A stretch of DNA of 64,000 nt, taken from positions 95,710,501 to 95,774,500 of the forward strand of contig CM060883.1 of the NCBI GenBank assembly GCA_030762935.1, in the 5' to 3' direction. Source of the stretch: Hymenopus coronatus (Eukaryota > Arthropoda > Insecta > Mantodea > Hymenopodidae). Positions 33,401 to 47,800 of this stretch are shown here, piece after piece (the stretch's first letter is position 1; each line of letters begins with the position of its first letter). The notes under the pieces are model-generated. The model ran no database searches. It saw nothing but the letters and a program-made list of their open reading frames with translations, and was not told the DNA's origin. A program made the position numbers and the translations under genes.

Positions 33401-35459
33401 AGCCTTCATGTGGAATGGCTGAACATATAGGTGCTTCTGGAAGAGTTCCAGTGTCATAACTAATTTCAGGTGAGGGCAGAGTGCTCAGCATTCATGTGGA
33501 ATGACTGTACATATAGGTACTTGTGGAAGAGTACCAGTGTGTATCTACAGCCAGGTGAGGGCAGTGTACTCAGCCTTCATGTGGAATATCTGAGCATATA
33601 GGTGCTTGTGGAAGAGTTGCAGTGTACAACTACAGCCAGGTGAGGGCAGAGTGCTCACCCTTCATGTGGAATAGCTGAACATATAGGTGCTTATGGAAGA
33701 GTTCCAGTGTTGTAACTAGTCAGGTGAGGGCAGAGAGCTCAGCCTTTTTGTGGAATGGCTGTACATATAGGTACTTACGGAAGAGTTCCAGTGTGTAACT
33801 ACTGCCAGGTTAGGGCAGAGTGCTCAGCATTCACATGGAATGGCTGAACATACAGGTACATGTGGAAGAGTTCCAGTGTTGTAACTACAGCCAGGTGAGG
33901 GCAGAATCACAGCCTTCACGTGCAATGACTGAACATATAGGTGCTTGTAGAAGAGTTACAGTGTCATAACTACAGTCAGGAGAGGGCAGAGTGCTCGGCC
34001 TTCACATGGAATGGCTGAACATATAGGTGCTTGTGGAAGAGTTCCAGTGTGTAACTACAGTCAGGTGAGGGCAGAATGCTCTCCCTTCATGTGGAAAGGC
34101 TGAACATATAGGTGCTTTTGGAAGAGTTCCAGTGTGTACTACAGTCAGGTGAGGGCAGAGTGCTTACCCTTCACATGGAACGGCTGAACATATAGGTACT
34201 TGTGGAAGAGTTCCAGTGTTTTAACTACAGCCAGAAGAGTGCAGAGTGCTCTTCCTTCACATGGAACGGCTGAACATATAGGTAGTTGTGGAGGAGTTCC
34301 AGTGTTTTAACTACAGTCGGGTGACGGCTGATTGCTCAACCTTCATGTGGAATGGCTGAACATATAGGTGTTTGTGGAAGAGTTTCAGTGTCATAACTAC
34401 AGTCAGGTGAGGGCAGAGTGCTCGGCATTCACATGGAATGACTGAACATATAGGTGCATGTGGAAGAGTTCCAGTGTGTACTACAGTCAGGTGAGGGCAG
34501 AGTGCTCAGCTTTAATGTAGAATGGCTGAACATATAGGTGCTTGTGGAAGAGTTCCAGTGTCATAACTACAGTCAGGTGAGGGCAGAGTGCTCGGCCTTC
34601 ACATGGAATGGCTGAACATATAGGTGCTTGTGGAAGAGTTCCAGTGTGTACTATAGTCATGTGAGGGTAGAGTGCTCACCCTTCATGTGGAATGTCTGAA
34701 CATTTAGGTGCTTGTGGAAGAGTTCCAGTGTGTAACTACAGTCAGGTGAGGGCAGAGTGCTCACCCTTCACATGGAACGGCTGAAGATATAGGTAGTTGT
34801 GGAAGAGTTCCAGTGTTGTAACTACAGCCAGGTGAGGGCAGAGTGCTCAGCCTTCATGTGGAATGGCTGAGCGTATAGGTGCTTGTGGAAGAGTTCCAGT
34901 GACTAACTACAGCCAGCTGAGGACAGAGTGCTCAGACTTAATGTGGAATGGCTGAACATATAGATTTTTGTGGAAGAGTTCCAGTGTGTAACTACAGTCA
35001 GGTAAGGGCAGAGTGCTCACCCTTCATGTTGAATGGCTGAAGATATGGGCGCTTGTGGAAGAGTTCTAGTGTCATAATTACAGACAGGTGAGGGCAGTCT
35101 CAGCCTTCACGTGGAATGGATGAACATATAGGTACTTGTGGAAGAGTTCCAATGTTTTAACTACAGCCAGAAGAGTGCAGAGTGCTCTTCCTTCACATGG
35201 AACGGCTGAACATATAGGTAGTTGTGGAGGAGTTCCAGTGTTTTAACTACAGTCGGGTGACGGCTGATTGCTCAACCTTCATGTGGAATGGCTGAACATA
35301 TAGGTGTTTGTGGAAGAGTTTCAGTGTCATAACTACAGTCAGGTGAGGGCAGAGTGCTCGGCGTTCACATGGAATGACTGAACATATAGGTGCATGTGGA
35401 AGAGTTCCAGTGTGTACTACAGTCAGGTGAGGGCAGAGTGCTGAGCTTTAATGTAGAAT

Positions 35460-38400
35460 GGCTGAACATATAGGTGCTTGTGGAAGAGTTCCAGTGTCAT
35501 AACTAGTCAGGTGACGGCAGAGTGCTCAACCTTCATTTGGAATGGCTGAACATATAGGTGCTTGTGGAAGAGTTCCAGTGTCATAACTAAAGTCAGGTGA
35601 GGGCAGAGTGCTCACCGTTCACGTGGAATCGCGGAACATATAGGTGCTTGTGGAAGAGTTCCAGTATCATAATTACAGTCAGGTAGGGCAGAGTGCTCAG
35701 CCTTAATGTGGAATGGCTGCACATATAGGTACTTGTGGAAGAGTTCCAGTGTTGTAAATACAGCAAGGTGAGGGCAGAGTGCTCCGTCTTTACATCGAAT
35801 GGCTGAACATACATGTGCTTGTGGAAGAGTTCCAGTGCTTTAACTACAGTCAGGTGAGGCAGAGTGCTCAACCTTCACATGAAACGGCTGAACATATAGG
35901 TACATGTGGAAGAGTTCCAGTGTTTTAACTACAGCCAGGTGAGTGCAGAGTGCTCTGCCTTCACATGGAACGGCTGAACATATAGCTGCTTGTGGAAGAG
36001 TTCCAGTGTCATAACTATAGTCAAGGGAGGGCAGAATCTCAGCCTTCACGTTGAATGGCTGAACATACAGGTGCTTGTGGAAGAGTTCCAGTGTCATAAC
36101 TACAGTCAGGTGAGGGCATTGTGCTCACCCTTAATTTGGAATGGCTGAACATATAGGTGCTTGTGGAAGAGTTCCTGTGTGTAACTATAGTCAGGTGAGG
36201 GCAGAGTGCTCAGCCTTAATGTGGAATGGCTGAACATATAGGTGCTTGTGGAAGAGTCCTAGTTTTGTAACTACAGTCAGGTGAGTGCAGAGTACTCAAC
36301 CTTCATGTGAAATGGCTGAACATTAAGTGCTTTTGGAAGAGCTCCATTGTTGTATCTACAGCCAGGTGAGTGCAGAGTGCTCAGCCTTCATGTGTAATGC
36401 CTGAACATATAGGTGCTTGTGGAAAAGTTCCAGTGTCATAACTACAGTCATGTGATGGCAGAGTGCTCGGCCTTCATGTGGAATGACTGAACATATAGGT
36501 GCTTGTAGAAGAGTTACAGTGTCATAATTACAGTCAGGTGAGAGCAGAGTGCTCGGCCGTCACATGGAATGTCTGAACATATAGGTGCTTGCGGAAGAGT
36601 TCCAGTGTTGTAACTACTGTCAGGTGAGGGCAGTGTGCTCAGCCTTCACGTGGAATAGCTGAACATATAGGTGCTTGTGGAAGAGTTCCAGTGTGTAACT
36701 ACAGTCAAGTGAGGGCAGAGTGCTCAGCCTTAATGTGGAATGGCTGAACATATAGGTGCTAGTGGAAGAGTTCCAGTGTTTTAACTACAGCCATGTGAGT
36801 GCAGAGTGCTCTGCCATCACATGGAACGGCTGAACATATAGGTAGTTGTTTAAGAGTTCCAGTGTTGTAACTACAGTCAGGTGAGGGCAGAGTGCTCAGC
36901 CTTCACGTGGAATGGCTGAACATATAGGTGCTTGTGGAAGAGTTCCAGTATGTAACTACAGTCAGGTGAGGGCAGAGTGCTCAGCTTTAATGTGGAATGG
37001 CTGAACATATAGGTGCTTTTGGAAGAGTTCCAGTGTCATAACTACAGTTAGGTGAGGGCAGAGTGCTCGGCCTTCACATGGAATGGCTGAACATAAAGGT
37101 GCTGGTGGAAGAGTTCCAGTGTGCACTATAGTCAGGTGAGGGCAGAGTGCTCACCCTTCTTGTGGAATGTCTGAACATTTAGGTGCTTGTGGAAGTGTTC
37201 CAGTGTTTAACTACAGTCAGGTGAGGGCAGAGTGCTCACCCTTCACATGGAATGGCTGAACATATAGGTGCTAGTGGAAGAGTTCCAGTGTGCACTATAG
37301 TCAGGTGAGGGCAGAGTGCTCACCCTTCTTGTGGAATGTCTGAACATTTAGGTGCTTGTGGAAGTGTTCCAGTGTTTAACTACAGTCAGGTGAGGGCAGA
37401 GTGCTCACCCTTCACATGGAACGGCTTAACATATAGGTACTTGTGGAAGAGTTCCAGTGTTTTAACTACAGCCAGGTGAGTGCAGAGTTCTCTGCCATCA
37501 CATGGAACGGCTGAAGATATAGGTAGTTGTGGAAGAGTTCCAGAGTTTTAGCTACAGTCATATGAGTATAGAGTGCTCAGCCTTCATGTGGAATGGCTGA
37601 GCGTATAGGTGCTTGTGGAAGAGTTACAGTGTCATAACTACAGTCAGGAGAGGGCAGAGTGCTCACCCTTCATGTGGAATGGCTGAAGATATAGGTGCTT
37701 GTGGAAGAGTTCCAGTGTCATAACTACAGTCAAGTGAGGGCAGAGTCTCAGCCTTCACGTGGAATGGCTGAACATACAGGTGCTTGTGGAAGAGTTCCAG
37801 TTTTGTAACTACATCCAGGTGAAGGCAGAGTGCTCAGCCTTCATGTGGAATGACTGAGCGTATAGGTGCTTGTGGAAGAGTTCCAGTGTGTAACTACAGC
37901 CAGTTGAGGGCAGAGAGCTTAGCCTTAATGTAGAATGGCTGAACATATGGATGCCTGTGGAAGAGTTCCAGTGTGTAACTACAGTCAGGTAAGGGCAGAG
38001 TGCTCAACCATCATGTGGAATAGCTGAACATATAGGTGCTCCTGGAAGAGTTCCAGTCTCATAACTACAGTCAGGTGAGGGCAGAGTGCTCACCCTTCAT
38101 GTGGAATGGCTGAACATATAGGTACTTGTGGATGAGTTCCAGTATGAAACTACAGTCAGGTGAGGGCAGAGTGATCAGTCTTCATGTGGAATGGCTGTAC
38201 ATATAGGTACTTGCGGAAGAGTTCCAGTGTGTAACTACAGCCAGGTCAGGGCAGTGTGCTCAGCCTTCATGTGGAATGGCTGAACATATAGGAGCTTGTG
38301 AAAGAGTTCCAGTGTGTAACTACAGCCAGGTGAGGGCAGAGTGCTCACCCTTCATGTGGAATTGCTGAACATATAGGTGCTTGTGGAAGAGTTCCAGTGT

Positions 38401-41400
38401 TGTAACTACAGTCAGGTGAGGGCAGAGTGCTCAGCTTTCATGTGGAATGGCTAAACATATATGTGCTTCTGGAAGAGTTCCAGTGTCATAACTAATTTCA
38501 GGTGAGGGCAGAGTGCTCAGCATTCATGTGGAATGGCTGTACATATAGGTACTTGTGGAAGATTTCCAGTGTGTATCTACAGCCAGGTGAGGGCAGTGTA
38601 CTCAGCCTTCATGTGGAATATCTGACCATATATTTGCTTGTGGAAGAGTTGCAGTGTGTAACTACAGCCAGGTGAGGGCAGAGTGCTCACCCTTCATGTG
38701 GAATTGCTGAACATATAGGTGCTTATGGAAGAGTTCCAGTGTTGTAACTAGTCAGGTGAGGGCAGAGTGCTCAGCCTTCATGTGGAATGGCTGAGCGTAT
38801 AGGTGCTTGTGGAATAGTTCCAGTGTGTAACTACAGCTAGTTGAGGGCAGAGAGCTTAGCCTTAATGTGGAATGGCTGAACATATAGGTGCTCCTGGAAG
38901 AGTTCCAGTCTCATAACTACAGTCAGGTGAGGGCAGAGTGCTCACCCTTCATGTGGAATGGCTGAACATATAGGTACTTGTGGATGAGTTCCAGTATGTA
39001 AGTACAGTCAGGTGAGGGCAGAGTGATCAGTCTTCATGTGGAATGGCTGTACATATAGGTACTTGCGGAAGAGTTCCATTGTGTAACTACAGCCAGGTCA
39101 GGGCAGTGTGCTCAGCCTTCATGTGGAATGGCTGAACATATAGGAGCTTGTGAAAGAGTTCCAGTGTGTAACTACAGCCAGGTGAGGGCAGAGTGCTCAG
39201 CCTTTATGTGGAATTGCTGAACATATAGGTCCTTGTGGAAGAGTTCCAGTGTTGTAACTACAGTCAGGTGAGGGCAGAGTGCTCAGCTTTCATGTGGAAT
39301 GGGTGAACATATATGTGCTTCTGGAAGAGTTCCAGTGTCATAACTAATTTCAGGTGAGGACAGAGTGCTCAGCATTCATGTGGAATGGCTGTACATATAG
39401 GTACTTGTGGAAGAGTTCCAGTGTGTAACTCCTGCCAAGTGAGGGCAGAGTTCTCAGCATTCACATGGAATGGCTGAACATAAAGGTACATGTGGAAGAG
39501 TTCGAGTGTGACTAAGTCAGGTGAGGGCAGAGTGCTCAGCTTTCATGTGGAAAGGCTGAACATATAGGTGCTTGTGGAAGAGTTCCAGTGTTGTAACTAC
39601 AGCCAGGTGAGTGCAGAGTGCTCAACCTTCATGTGGAACGGCTGAACATATAGGTGCTTGTGGAAGAGTTCCACTGTTGTAAGTACAGCCAGGTGAGGGC
39701 AGAGTGCTCAGCATTTATGTGGAATGGCTGAACACATAGGTGCTTGTGGAAGAGTTCTAGTGTTGTAACTACAGTCAGGTGAGTGCAGAGTGCTCAAACT
39801 TCATGTGAAATGGCTGAATATTAGGTGCTAGTGGAAGAGCTCCAGTGTTGTAACTACAGCCAGGTGAGTGCAGAGTTCTCAACCTTCATGTGGAATGGCT
39901 GAACATATAGGTGCTTGTTGAAGAGTTCCAGTGTTGTAACTACAGCCAGGTGAGGGCAGAGTGCTCAGCCTTCATGTGGAATGGCTGAACATATAGGTGC
40001 TTGTGGAAGAGTTCCTGTGTCATAACTACAGTCAGGTGAGGGCAGAGTGCTAGGCCTTCATGTGGAATGGCTGAACATATAGGTGCTTGTGGAAGAGCTC
40101 CAGTGTTGTAACTACAGCCAGGTGAGGGCAGAATCTCAGCCTTCACGTGGAATGACTGAACATATAGGTGCTTGTAGAAGAGTTACGGTGTCATAACTAC
40201 AGTCAGGAGAGGGCAGAGTGCTCGGCATTCACATGGAACGGCTGAACATATAGGTAGTTGTGGAGGAGTTCCAGTGTTTTAACTACAGTAGGGTGACGGC
40301 TGATGGCTCAACCTTCATGTGGAATGGCTGAACATATAGGTGTTTGTGGAAGAGTTCCAGTGTCATAACTACAGTCAGGTGAGGGCAGAGTGCTCACGCT
40401 TCACGTGGCATGGTTGAACATATAGGTGCTTGTGGAAGAGTTCCAGTGTCATAACTACAGTCAGGTGAGGGCAGAGTGCTCGGCGTTCACATGGAATGAC
40501 TGAACATATAGGTGCTTGTGGAAGAGTTCCAGTGTGTACTACAGTCAGGTGAGGGCAGAGTGCTCAGCTTTAATGTAGAATGGCTGAACATATAGGTGCT
40601 TGTGGAAGAGTTCCAGTGTCATAACTACAGTCAGGTGAGGGCAGAATGCTCGGCATTCACATGGAATGGCTGAACATATAGGTGCTTGTGGAAGAGTTCC
40701 AGTGTGTACTATAGTCAGGTGAGGGTAGAGTGCTCACCCTTCATGTGGAATGTCTGAACATTTAGGTGCTTGTGGAAGAGTTCCAGTGTGTAACTACAGT
40801 CAGGTGAGGGCAGAGTGCTCACCCTTCACATGGAACGGCTTAACATATAGGTACTTGTGGAAGTGTTCCAGTGTTTTAACTACAGCCAGATGAATGCAGA
40901 CTTCTCTGCCAGCACATGGAACGGCTGAAGATATAGGTAGTTGTGGAAGAGTTCCAGAGTTTTAACAACAGTAAGGTGAGGGCAGAGTGCTCAACCTCCA
41001 CTTGGAAGGGCTGAACATATAGGTACTTGTGGAAGAGTTCCAGTGTTGTAACTACAGCCAGGTGAGGGCAGAGTGCTCAGCCTTCATGTGGAATGGCTGA
41101 GCGTATAGGTGCTTGTGGAAGAGTTCCAGTGAGTAACTACAGCCAGCTGAGGACAGAGTGCTCAGCCTTAATGTGCAATGGCTGAACATATAGATGCTTG
41201 TGGAAGAGTTCCAGTGTGTAACTACAGTCAGGTAAGGGCAGAGTGCTCACCCTTCATGTTGAATGGCTGAAGATATGGGTGCTTGTGGAAGAGTTCTAGT
41301 GTCATAATTACAGACAGGTGAGGGCAGAGTCTCAGCCTTCACGTGGAATGGATGAACATACAGGTGCTTGCGGAAGAGTTCCAGTGTTGTAACTACAGCC

Positions 41401-44400
41401 AGGTGAGGGCAGAGTGCTCAGCCTTCATGTGGATTGGTTGAGCGTATTGGTGCTTGTGGAAGAGTTCCAGTGTGTTACTACAGCCAGGTGAGGACAGAGT
41501 GCTCAGCCTTTATGAGGAATGGCTGAACAAAAAATGCTTGTGGAAGAGTCCAGTGTGTAACTACAGTCAGGTAAGGGCAGAGTGCTCAACCTTCATGTGG
41601 AATGGCTGAACATATAGGTGCTTATGGAAGATTTCCAGTGTGTAACTACTGCCAGGTGAGAGCAGAGTGCTCAGCATTCACATGGAATGACTGAACATAT
41701 AGGTGCTTGTGGAAGAGTTCCAGTGTCATAACTAGTCAGGTGACGGCAGAGTGCTCAACCTTCATTTGGAATGGCTGAACATATAGGTGCTTGTGGAAGA
41801 GTTCCAGTGTCATAACTAAAGTCAGGTGAGGGCAGAGTGCTCACCCTTCACGTGGAATCGCGGAACATATAGGTGCTTGTGGAAGAGCTCCAGTATCATA
41901 ATTACAGTCAGGTGAGGGCAGAGTGCTCAGCCTTAATGTGGAATGGCTGCACATATAGGTACTTGTGGAAGAGTTCCAGTGTTGTAACTACAGCAAGGTG
42001 AGGGCAGAGTGCTCCGTCTTTACATCGAATGGCTGAACATACAGGTGCTTGTGGAAGAGTTCCAGTGCTTTAACTACAGTCAGGTGAGGCAGAGTGCTCA
42101 ACCTTCACATGAAACGGCTGAACATATAGGTACATGTGGAAGAGTTCCAGTGTTTTAACTACAGCCAGGTGAGTGCAGAGTGCTCTGCCTTCACATGGAA
42201 CGGCTCAACATATACCTGCTTGTGGAAGAGTTCCAGTGTCATAACTATAGTCAAGTGAGGGCAGAATCTCAGCCTTCACGTTGAATGGCTGAACATACAG
42301 GTGCTTGTGGAAGAGTTCCAGTGTCATAACTACAGTCAGGTGAGGGCAGAGTGCTCACCCTTAATTTGGAATGGCTGAACATATAGGTGCTTGTGGAAGA
42401 GTTCCTGTGTGTAACTATAGTCAGGTGAGGGCAGAGTGCTCAGCCTTAATGTGGAATGGCTGAACATATAGGTGCTTGTGGAAGAGTCCTAGTTTTGTAA
42501 CTACAGTCAGGTGAGTGCAGAGTACTCAACCTTCATGTGAAATGGCTGAACATTAAGTGCTTTTGGAAGAGCTCCATTGTTGTATCTACAGCCAGGTGAG
42601 TGCAGAGTGCTCAGCCTTCATGTGTAATGCCTGAACATATAGGTGCTTGTGGAAAAGTTCCAGTGTCATAACTACAGTCATGTGATGGCAGAGTGCTCGG
42701 CCTTCATGTGGAATGACTGAACATATAGGTGCTTGTAGAAGAGTTACAGTGTCATAATTACAGTCAGGTGAGAGCAGAGTGCTCGGCCGTCACATGGAAT
42801 GTCTGAACATATAGGTGCTTGCGGAAGAGTTCCAGTGTTGTAACTACTGTCAGGTGAGGGCAGAGTGCTCAGCCTTCACGTGGAATAGCTGAACATATAG
42901 GTGCTTGTGGAAGAGTTCCAGTGTGTAACTACAGTCAAGTGAGAGCAGAGTGCTCAGCACTAATGTGGAATGGCTGAACATATAGGTGCTTGTGGAAGAG
43001 TTCCAGTGTTTTAACTACAGCCATGTGAGTGCAGAGTGCACTGCCATCACATGGAACGGCTGAACATATAGGTAGTTGTGTAAGAGTTCCAGTGTTGTAA
43101 CTACAGCAAGGTGAGGGCAGAGTGCTCAGCCTTCACGTGGAATGGCTGAACATATAGGTGCTTGTGGAAGAGTTCCAGTATGTAACTACAGTCAGGTGAG
43201 GGCAGAGTGCTCAGCTTTAATGTGGAATGGCTGAACATATAGGTGCTTGTGGAAGAGTTCCAGTGTCATAACTACAGTTAGGTGAGGGCAGAGTGCTCGG
43301 CCTTCACATGGAATGGCTGAACATATAGGTGCTTGTGGAAGAGTTCCAGTGTGCACTATAGTCAGGTGAGGGCAGAGTGCTCACCCTTCTTGTGGAATGT
43401 CTGAACATTTAGGTGCTTGTGGAAGTGTTCCAGTGTGTAACTACAGTCAGGTGAGGGCAGAGTGCTCACCCTTCACATGGAACGGCTTAACATATAGGTA
43501 CTTGTGGAAGAGTTCTAGTGTTTTAACTACAGCCAGGTGAGTGCAAAGTTCTCTGCCATCACATGGAACGGCTGAAGATATAGGTAGTTGTGGAAGAGTT
43601 CCAGAGTTTTAGCTACAGTCATATGAGTTTAGAGTGCTCAGCCTTCATGTGGAATGGCTGAGCGTATAGGTGCTTGTGGAAGAGTTACAGTGTCATAACT
43701 ACAGTCAGGAGAGGGCAGAGTGCTCACCCTTCATGTGGAATGGCTGAAGATATAGGTGCTTGTGGAAGAGTTCCAGTGTCGTAACTACAGTCAGGTGAGG
43801 GCAGAGTGCTCAGCATTCATGTGGAATGGCTGTACATATAGGTACTTGTGGAAGATTTCCAGTGTTTATCTACAGCCAGGTGAGGGCAGTGTACTCAGCC
43901 TTCATGTGGAATATCTGACCATATATTTGCTTGTGGAAGAGTTGCAGTGTGTAACTACAGCCAGGTGAGGGCAGAGTGCTCACCCTTCATGTGGAATTGC
44001 TGAACATATAGGTGCTTATGGAAGAGTTCCAGTGTTGTAACTAGTCAGGTGAGGGCAGAGTGCTCAGCCTTCATGTGGAGTGGCTGAGCGTATAGGTGCT
44101 TGTGGAAGAGTTCCAGTGTGTAACTACAGCCAGTTGAGGGCAGAGAGCTTAGCCTTAATGTGGAATGGCTGAACATATAGATGCCTGTGGAAGAGTTCCA
44201 GTGTGTAACTACAGTCAGGTAAGGGCAGAGTGCTCAACCATCATGTGGAATGGCTGAACATATAGGTGCTCCTGGAAGAGTTCCAGTCTCATAACTACAG
44301 TCAGGTGAGGGCAGAGTGCTCACCCTTCATGTGGAATGGCTGAACATATAGGTACTTGTGGATGAGTTCCAGTATGTAAGTATAGTCAGGTGAGGGCAGA

Positions 44401-44582
44401 GTGATCAGTCTTCATGTGGAATGGCTGTACATATAGGTACTTGCGGAAGAGTTCCAGTGTGCAACTACAGCCAGGTCAGGGCAGTGTGCTCAGCCTTCAT
44501 GTGGAATGGCTGAACATATATGAGCTTGTGAAAGAGTTCCAGTGTGCAACTACAGCCAGGTGAGGGCAGAGTGCTCACCCTT
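35460..44582. repeat. ~6.23 kb tandem higher-order duplication, second half interrupted by LINE copy 3
   Basis: From about 35460 the monomer order recurs from about 41690 with an offset of 6229-6230 bp (for example GCTCCGTCTTTACATCGAAT at 35781 and 42011). The first half has two extra monomers around 37090-37380, after which the offset falls to about 6060. Similarity of the second half continues past LINE copy 3 (50450 to about 51570 resembles about 39190 to 40220). Some further whole-monomer gains or losses separate the two halves. Confidence 0.78.
44571..44582. repeat. Target-site duplication, left, LINE copy 3
   Basis: GTGCTCACCCTT precedes the GAT-repeat end of the element and recurs at 50450-50461. 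Confidence 0.93.
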
Positions 44583-44820
44583 GATGATGATGATGGTGTT
44601 TAAGGGCGCTCAACTGCCGAGGTCATAAGCGCCCTTATGATTAAAACTTGGCAATAGCCAGTAAGAAAATACCAAACAAAAAAGTAAACACAAATAAAAG
44701 AGCTAACACAGTTGAAACGGAAGTAACAGAAACGTCCAGCCCTCTAACCAGAGCTGGATATAAAACTCCATCTAAAATCAACACATTAAAACCAAAAGAG
44801 TTTAAAAAACCGTTATCACA
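44583..44820 (-). other. LINE copy 3 3' UTR with terminal hairpin and ATC tail
   Basis: 238 nt, nearly identical to copy 1. The 10-bp inverted repeat is at 44601-44610 and 44628-44637, followed in the sense strand by CACC and four ATC units. Confidence 0.85.
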
Positions 44821-47800
44821 CTAAAACGTCAAGGTAAAAGAAAGTTTTGCTAAAAATTTAAAAACCCTGTCCACTGCTCTTGGGTCATCTGCCAGGACCT
44901 CAGCAAGAGAGGCCGGCATGCCCATAGATGACCGAATGTGTGCCAGGTGACCACACTCCAGCAACACATGGCGAACTGTCTGTGCCTCCCCACAGAGCGC
45001 ACAGACAGGAGCAGGTTCACGTTTAAAAAGGTAACTGTGAGTAAAAATACAGTGGCCAATTCTTAGCCGAGCTAGTACTACCTCCTCCCGGCGGAATAAA
45101 CGAGAGGAGGTTACCCAGTTGACAGGGAGGTCCTTCACCTCTCGCAGCTTATTACCACGGAGAGCCGACCACTCCGCATGCCAAGTCGAAAAAACGGCTC
45201 TCCGTACAGCCACTCTAAAATCTTCTGCTGTTGAATGGGTAATCGTAACACTGGGCGCTGTGACTGCCGATTTCGCTGCCAAATCCGCCGTGTCATTCCC
45301 TGGCAAGCCAACGTGTCCAGGAATCCATGCGCACTCCACATTAAAACCACAAGCGTGCAAAATGTGGAGAACGTCCTGGATGCGCTGCACCAAAGGATGG
45401 TAATTGTACAGCTCACGAATGCTCTGAAGGGCACTAAGGGAATCACTAAGAATAAGGCAGTCACCTAATTTTCGACGTCGAATATACAGAAGGGCTTGAT
45501 AAATAGCATATAGCTCGGCAGAATATATAGATGTGCAACTAGGCAAACCGTAAGTAGAAGTTGCGGTGCCAGTTACAAAGGCACATCCAACACCGTCGGG
45601 GCTCTTACTACCATCGGTGTAAATACAAATACGGCCACTGTATTTGGATAAAAATTCTAAAAAGCAACGACGAATACTATCAAGAGGCGTAACAGATTTC
45701 CCGTAGAGCGTCATCCCGAGATCGACATGGGAGGTAGCGCGTAACCAAGGGGGGTGTATATTCTCTCCCTTGGATAACAGCCGAGGAATGTCAACATGGT
45801 GCTGGCGTAGAAGCTCACGGAAACGAAAACCTGCTGGCCTGGGGCTCAGAGAGCGGAGGCAGTATCGCTCGTGCAGCTCAGGGGAGAAAAACGCGTGATA
45901 AGTTGGATGCCCAGGCATACACTTCAGCCCACAGCCATAATTAGCAAGCAGGACATCACGCCGACAACGCAGAGGAGGTTCTCCCGATTCGGCGTAGAGG
46001 CTAACAACTGGGCTCGTTGGAAAAGCTCCAACGGCCACACGGATGCCCTGGTTATGGACTGTGTCTAACCTTCTGAGCACTGAAGGTCGAGCTGAAGAAT
46101 ACACAATGCTGCCATAGTCCAACTTCGAACGAATCACAGCACGATAAAGACGGAGCAATGTCGTCCGATCCGCACCCCAAGACTTGCCACTTAGTATCCG
46201 TAAAAGATTTAGAGAACGGTCACATCGTGCTCTAAGCTGTGCTATTTGTGGTGCCCAACAAAGTTTCCGATCGAAGATCAAACCAAGGAATCTCGCCTCG
46301 TCTGCGAAAGGAAGTAAATCTGGCCCGAGTCGAAGAGACGGCGGCATATGCCACTTACGGCGCCAGAAGTTAACGCAGACTGTCTTCTCAGCGGAGAAAC
46401 GAAAACCGTGTTTCGAGCTCCATGCATAGAGATTGTCCAAACACCGCTGGAGACGGCGTTCCAAAAACGGTGTACGCTGAGAAGTACAGAAGATGGCAAA
46501 GTCGTCCACGAATAAACAGGAAGAGACACCTTGAGGCACACATAGTGATATGGAATTTATCGCAATAGCAAATAGAGTCACGCTGAGTACCGAGCCCTGC
46601 GGCACTCCGTTCTCTTGAATAAAATGGTTAGAAAAAACCGAACCCACCCTCACTCGAAAAACGCGGTCCCGCATAAACTCCTGAATGACCAACGGTAGGC
46701 GTCCACGTATGTTCCAGTTGTGCAGAGAACGCAATATTCCCGCCCGCCAACACGTGTCGTAGGCCTTCTCGAGGTCAAAAAATATCCCAACTGTGGGGCT
46801 GTTCTTAAGAAACCCGTCCATAATCTGAGTTGACAGAGAGACAAGGTGGTCAGCAGTTGAACGTCGTCGTCGAAAGCCACACTGGATGTTCGTCAGAAGA
46901 TTGTGGGATTCCAGCCACCACACCAACCGTCCATTGATCATGCGTTCCATCACCTTGCAAACGCAACTGGTGAGGGAAATAGGACGGTAACTGGAAGGAA
47001 GATGGCGGTCCTTTCCAGGTTTAAGAATGGGTATGATGGTGGCCTCCCGCCACTTGTCTGGAAAAATGCCATCAACCCAGACACGATTATAGACCTCGAG
47101 TAGGAAATCTTTGCCATCAGGAGAGAGATGTTGCAACATTTGGACGTGGATACCATCTGGGCCTGGTGCTGAGTGTCGTGAAGAGGAGAGTGCATTGTCT
47201 AGCTCTGCCAGGGTGAAAAGGCGATTATAATCCTCAAGGTTGCCAGAAAGAAACGAGAATTCTTGAGATTCCACCTGGTTCTTAACTGTAAGAAACTCAG
47301 GGGAATAGTTGCCTGAGCTAGACACCTCAGCGAAAGCACTGCCTAAGGTATTCGCCACGTCAAATGTATCAACAACAGCTCCGGTAGGTGTTTTGAGACC
47401 GGCGATGGGCATATGGTTCGGTTTCCCAGCCACACGTCTTAACTTATCCCATACGACAGAGGAAGGTGTATGTCGATTAAAGGAACCCACGAATTTATTC
47501 CATGACATCTTTTTGCTATCCTTAATAACCCGCCTAGAATGTGCACGCATCCGTTTATAGTGTATCAGGTTATCCAGTGTAGGAAAACGCTGGAAAACCC
47601 GTAGAGCTCGTCTGCGAGCGCGAATAGCATCCCGACAGTCAGCGGTCCACCAAGGTACCGGAAATCGACGGCTGTAGCCAGTCGAACGCGGAATGGATTG
47701 CTCAGCAGCAGAAAGAATGGTCCCTGTAAGATGTTCGACCAAGTGGTTCACAGAGTCGTGCTCTTCGTAGCTAAATTCAGCCAAGTGGGAGTACAGTTCC

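Larger units (their letters stand above)
20430..44582. repeat. Satellite array, segment 3 (24 kb uninterrupted)
   Basis: The longest pure satellite stretch in the window, all in one orientation. It contains repeated landmark monomers that allow the higher-order structure to be read: CTAATTTCAGGTGAG followed by GCTGTACATATAGG and GCATATATTTGC (near 20500, 24330, 29370; later forms near 33460, 38490 and 43820), and GGTGACGGCTGATTGCTCAA (near 21270, 26050, 30910, 34320 and 35255). Short open frames (24014, 25466, 29047, 35593, 35840, 39940, 43756) are satellite shadows. No host gene, tRNA or other transposon is visible. Confidence 0.97.
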
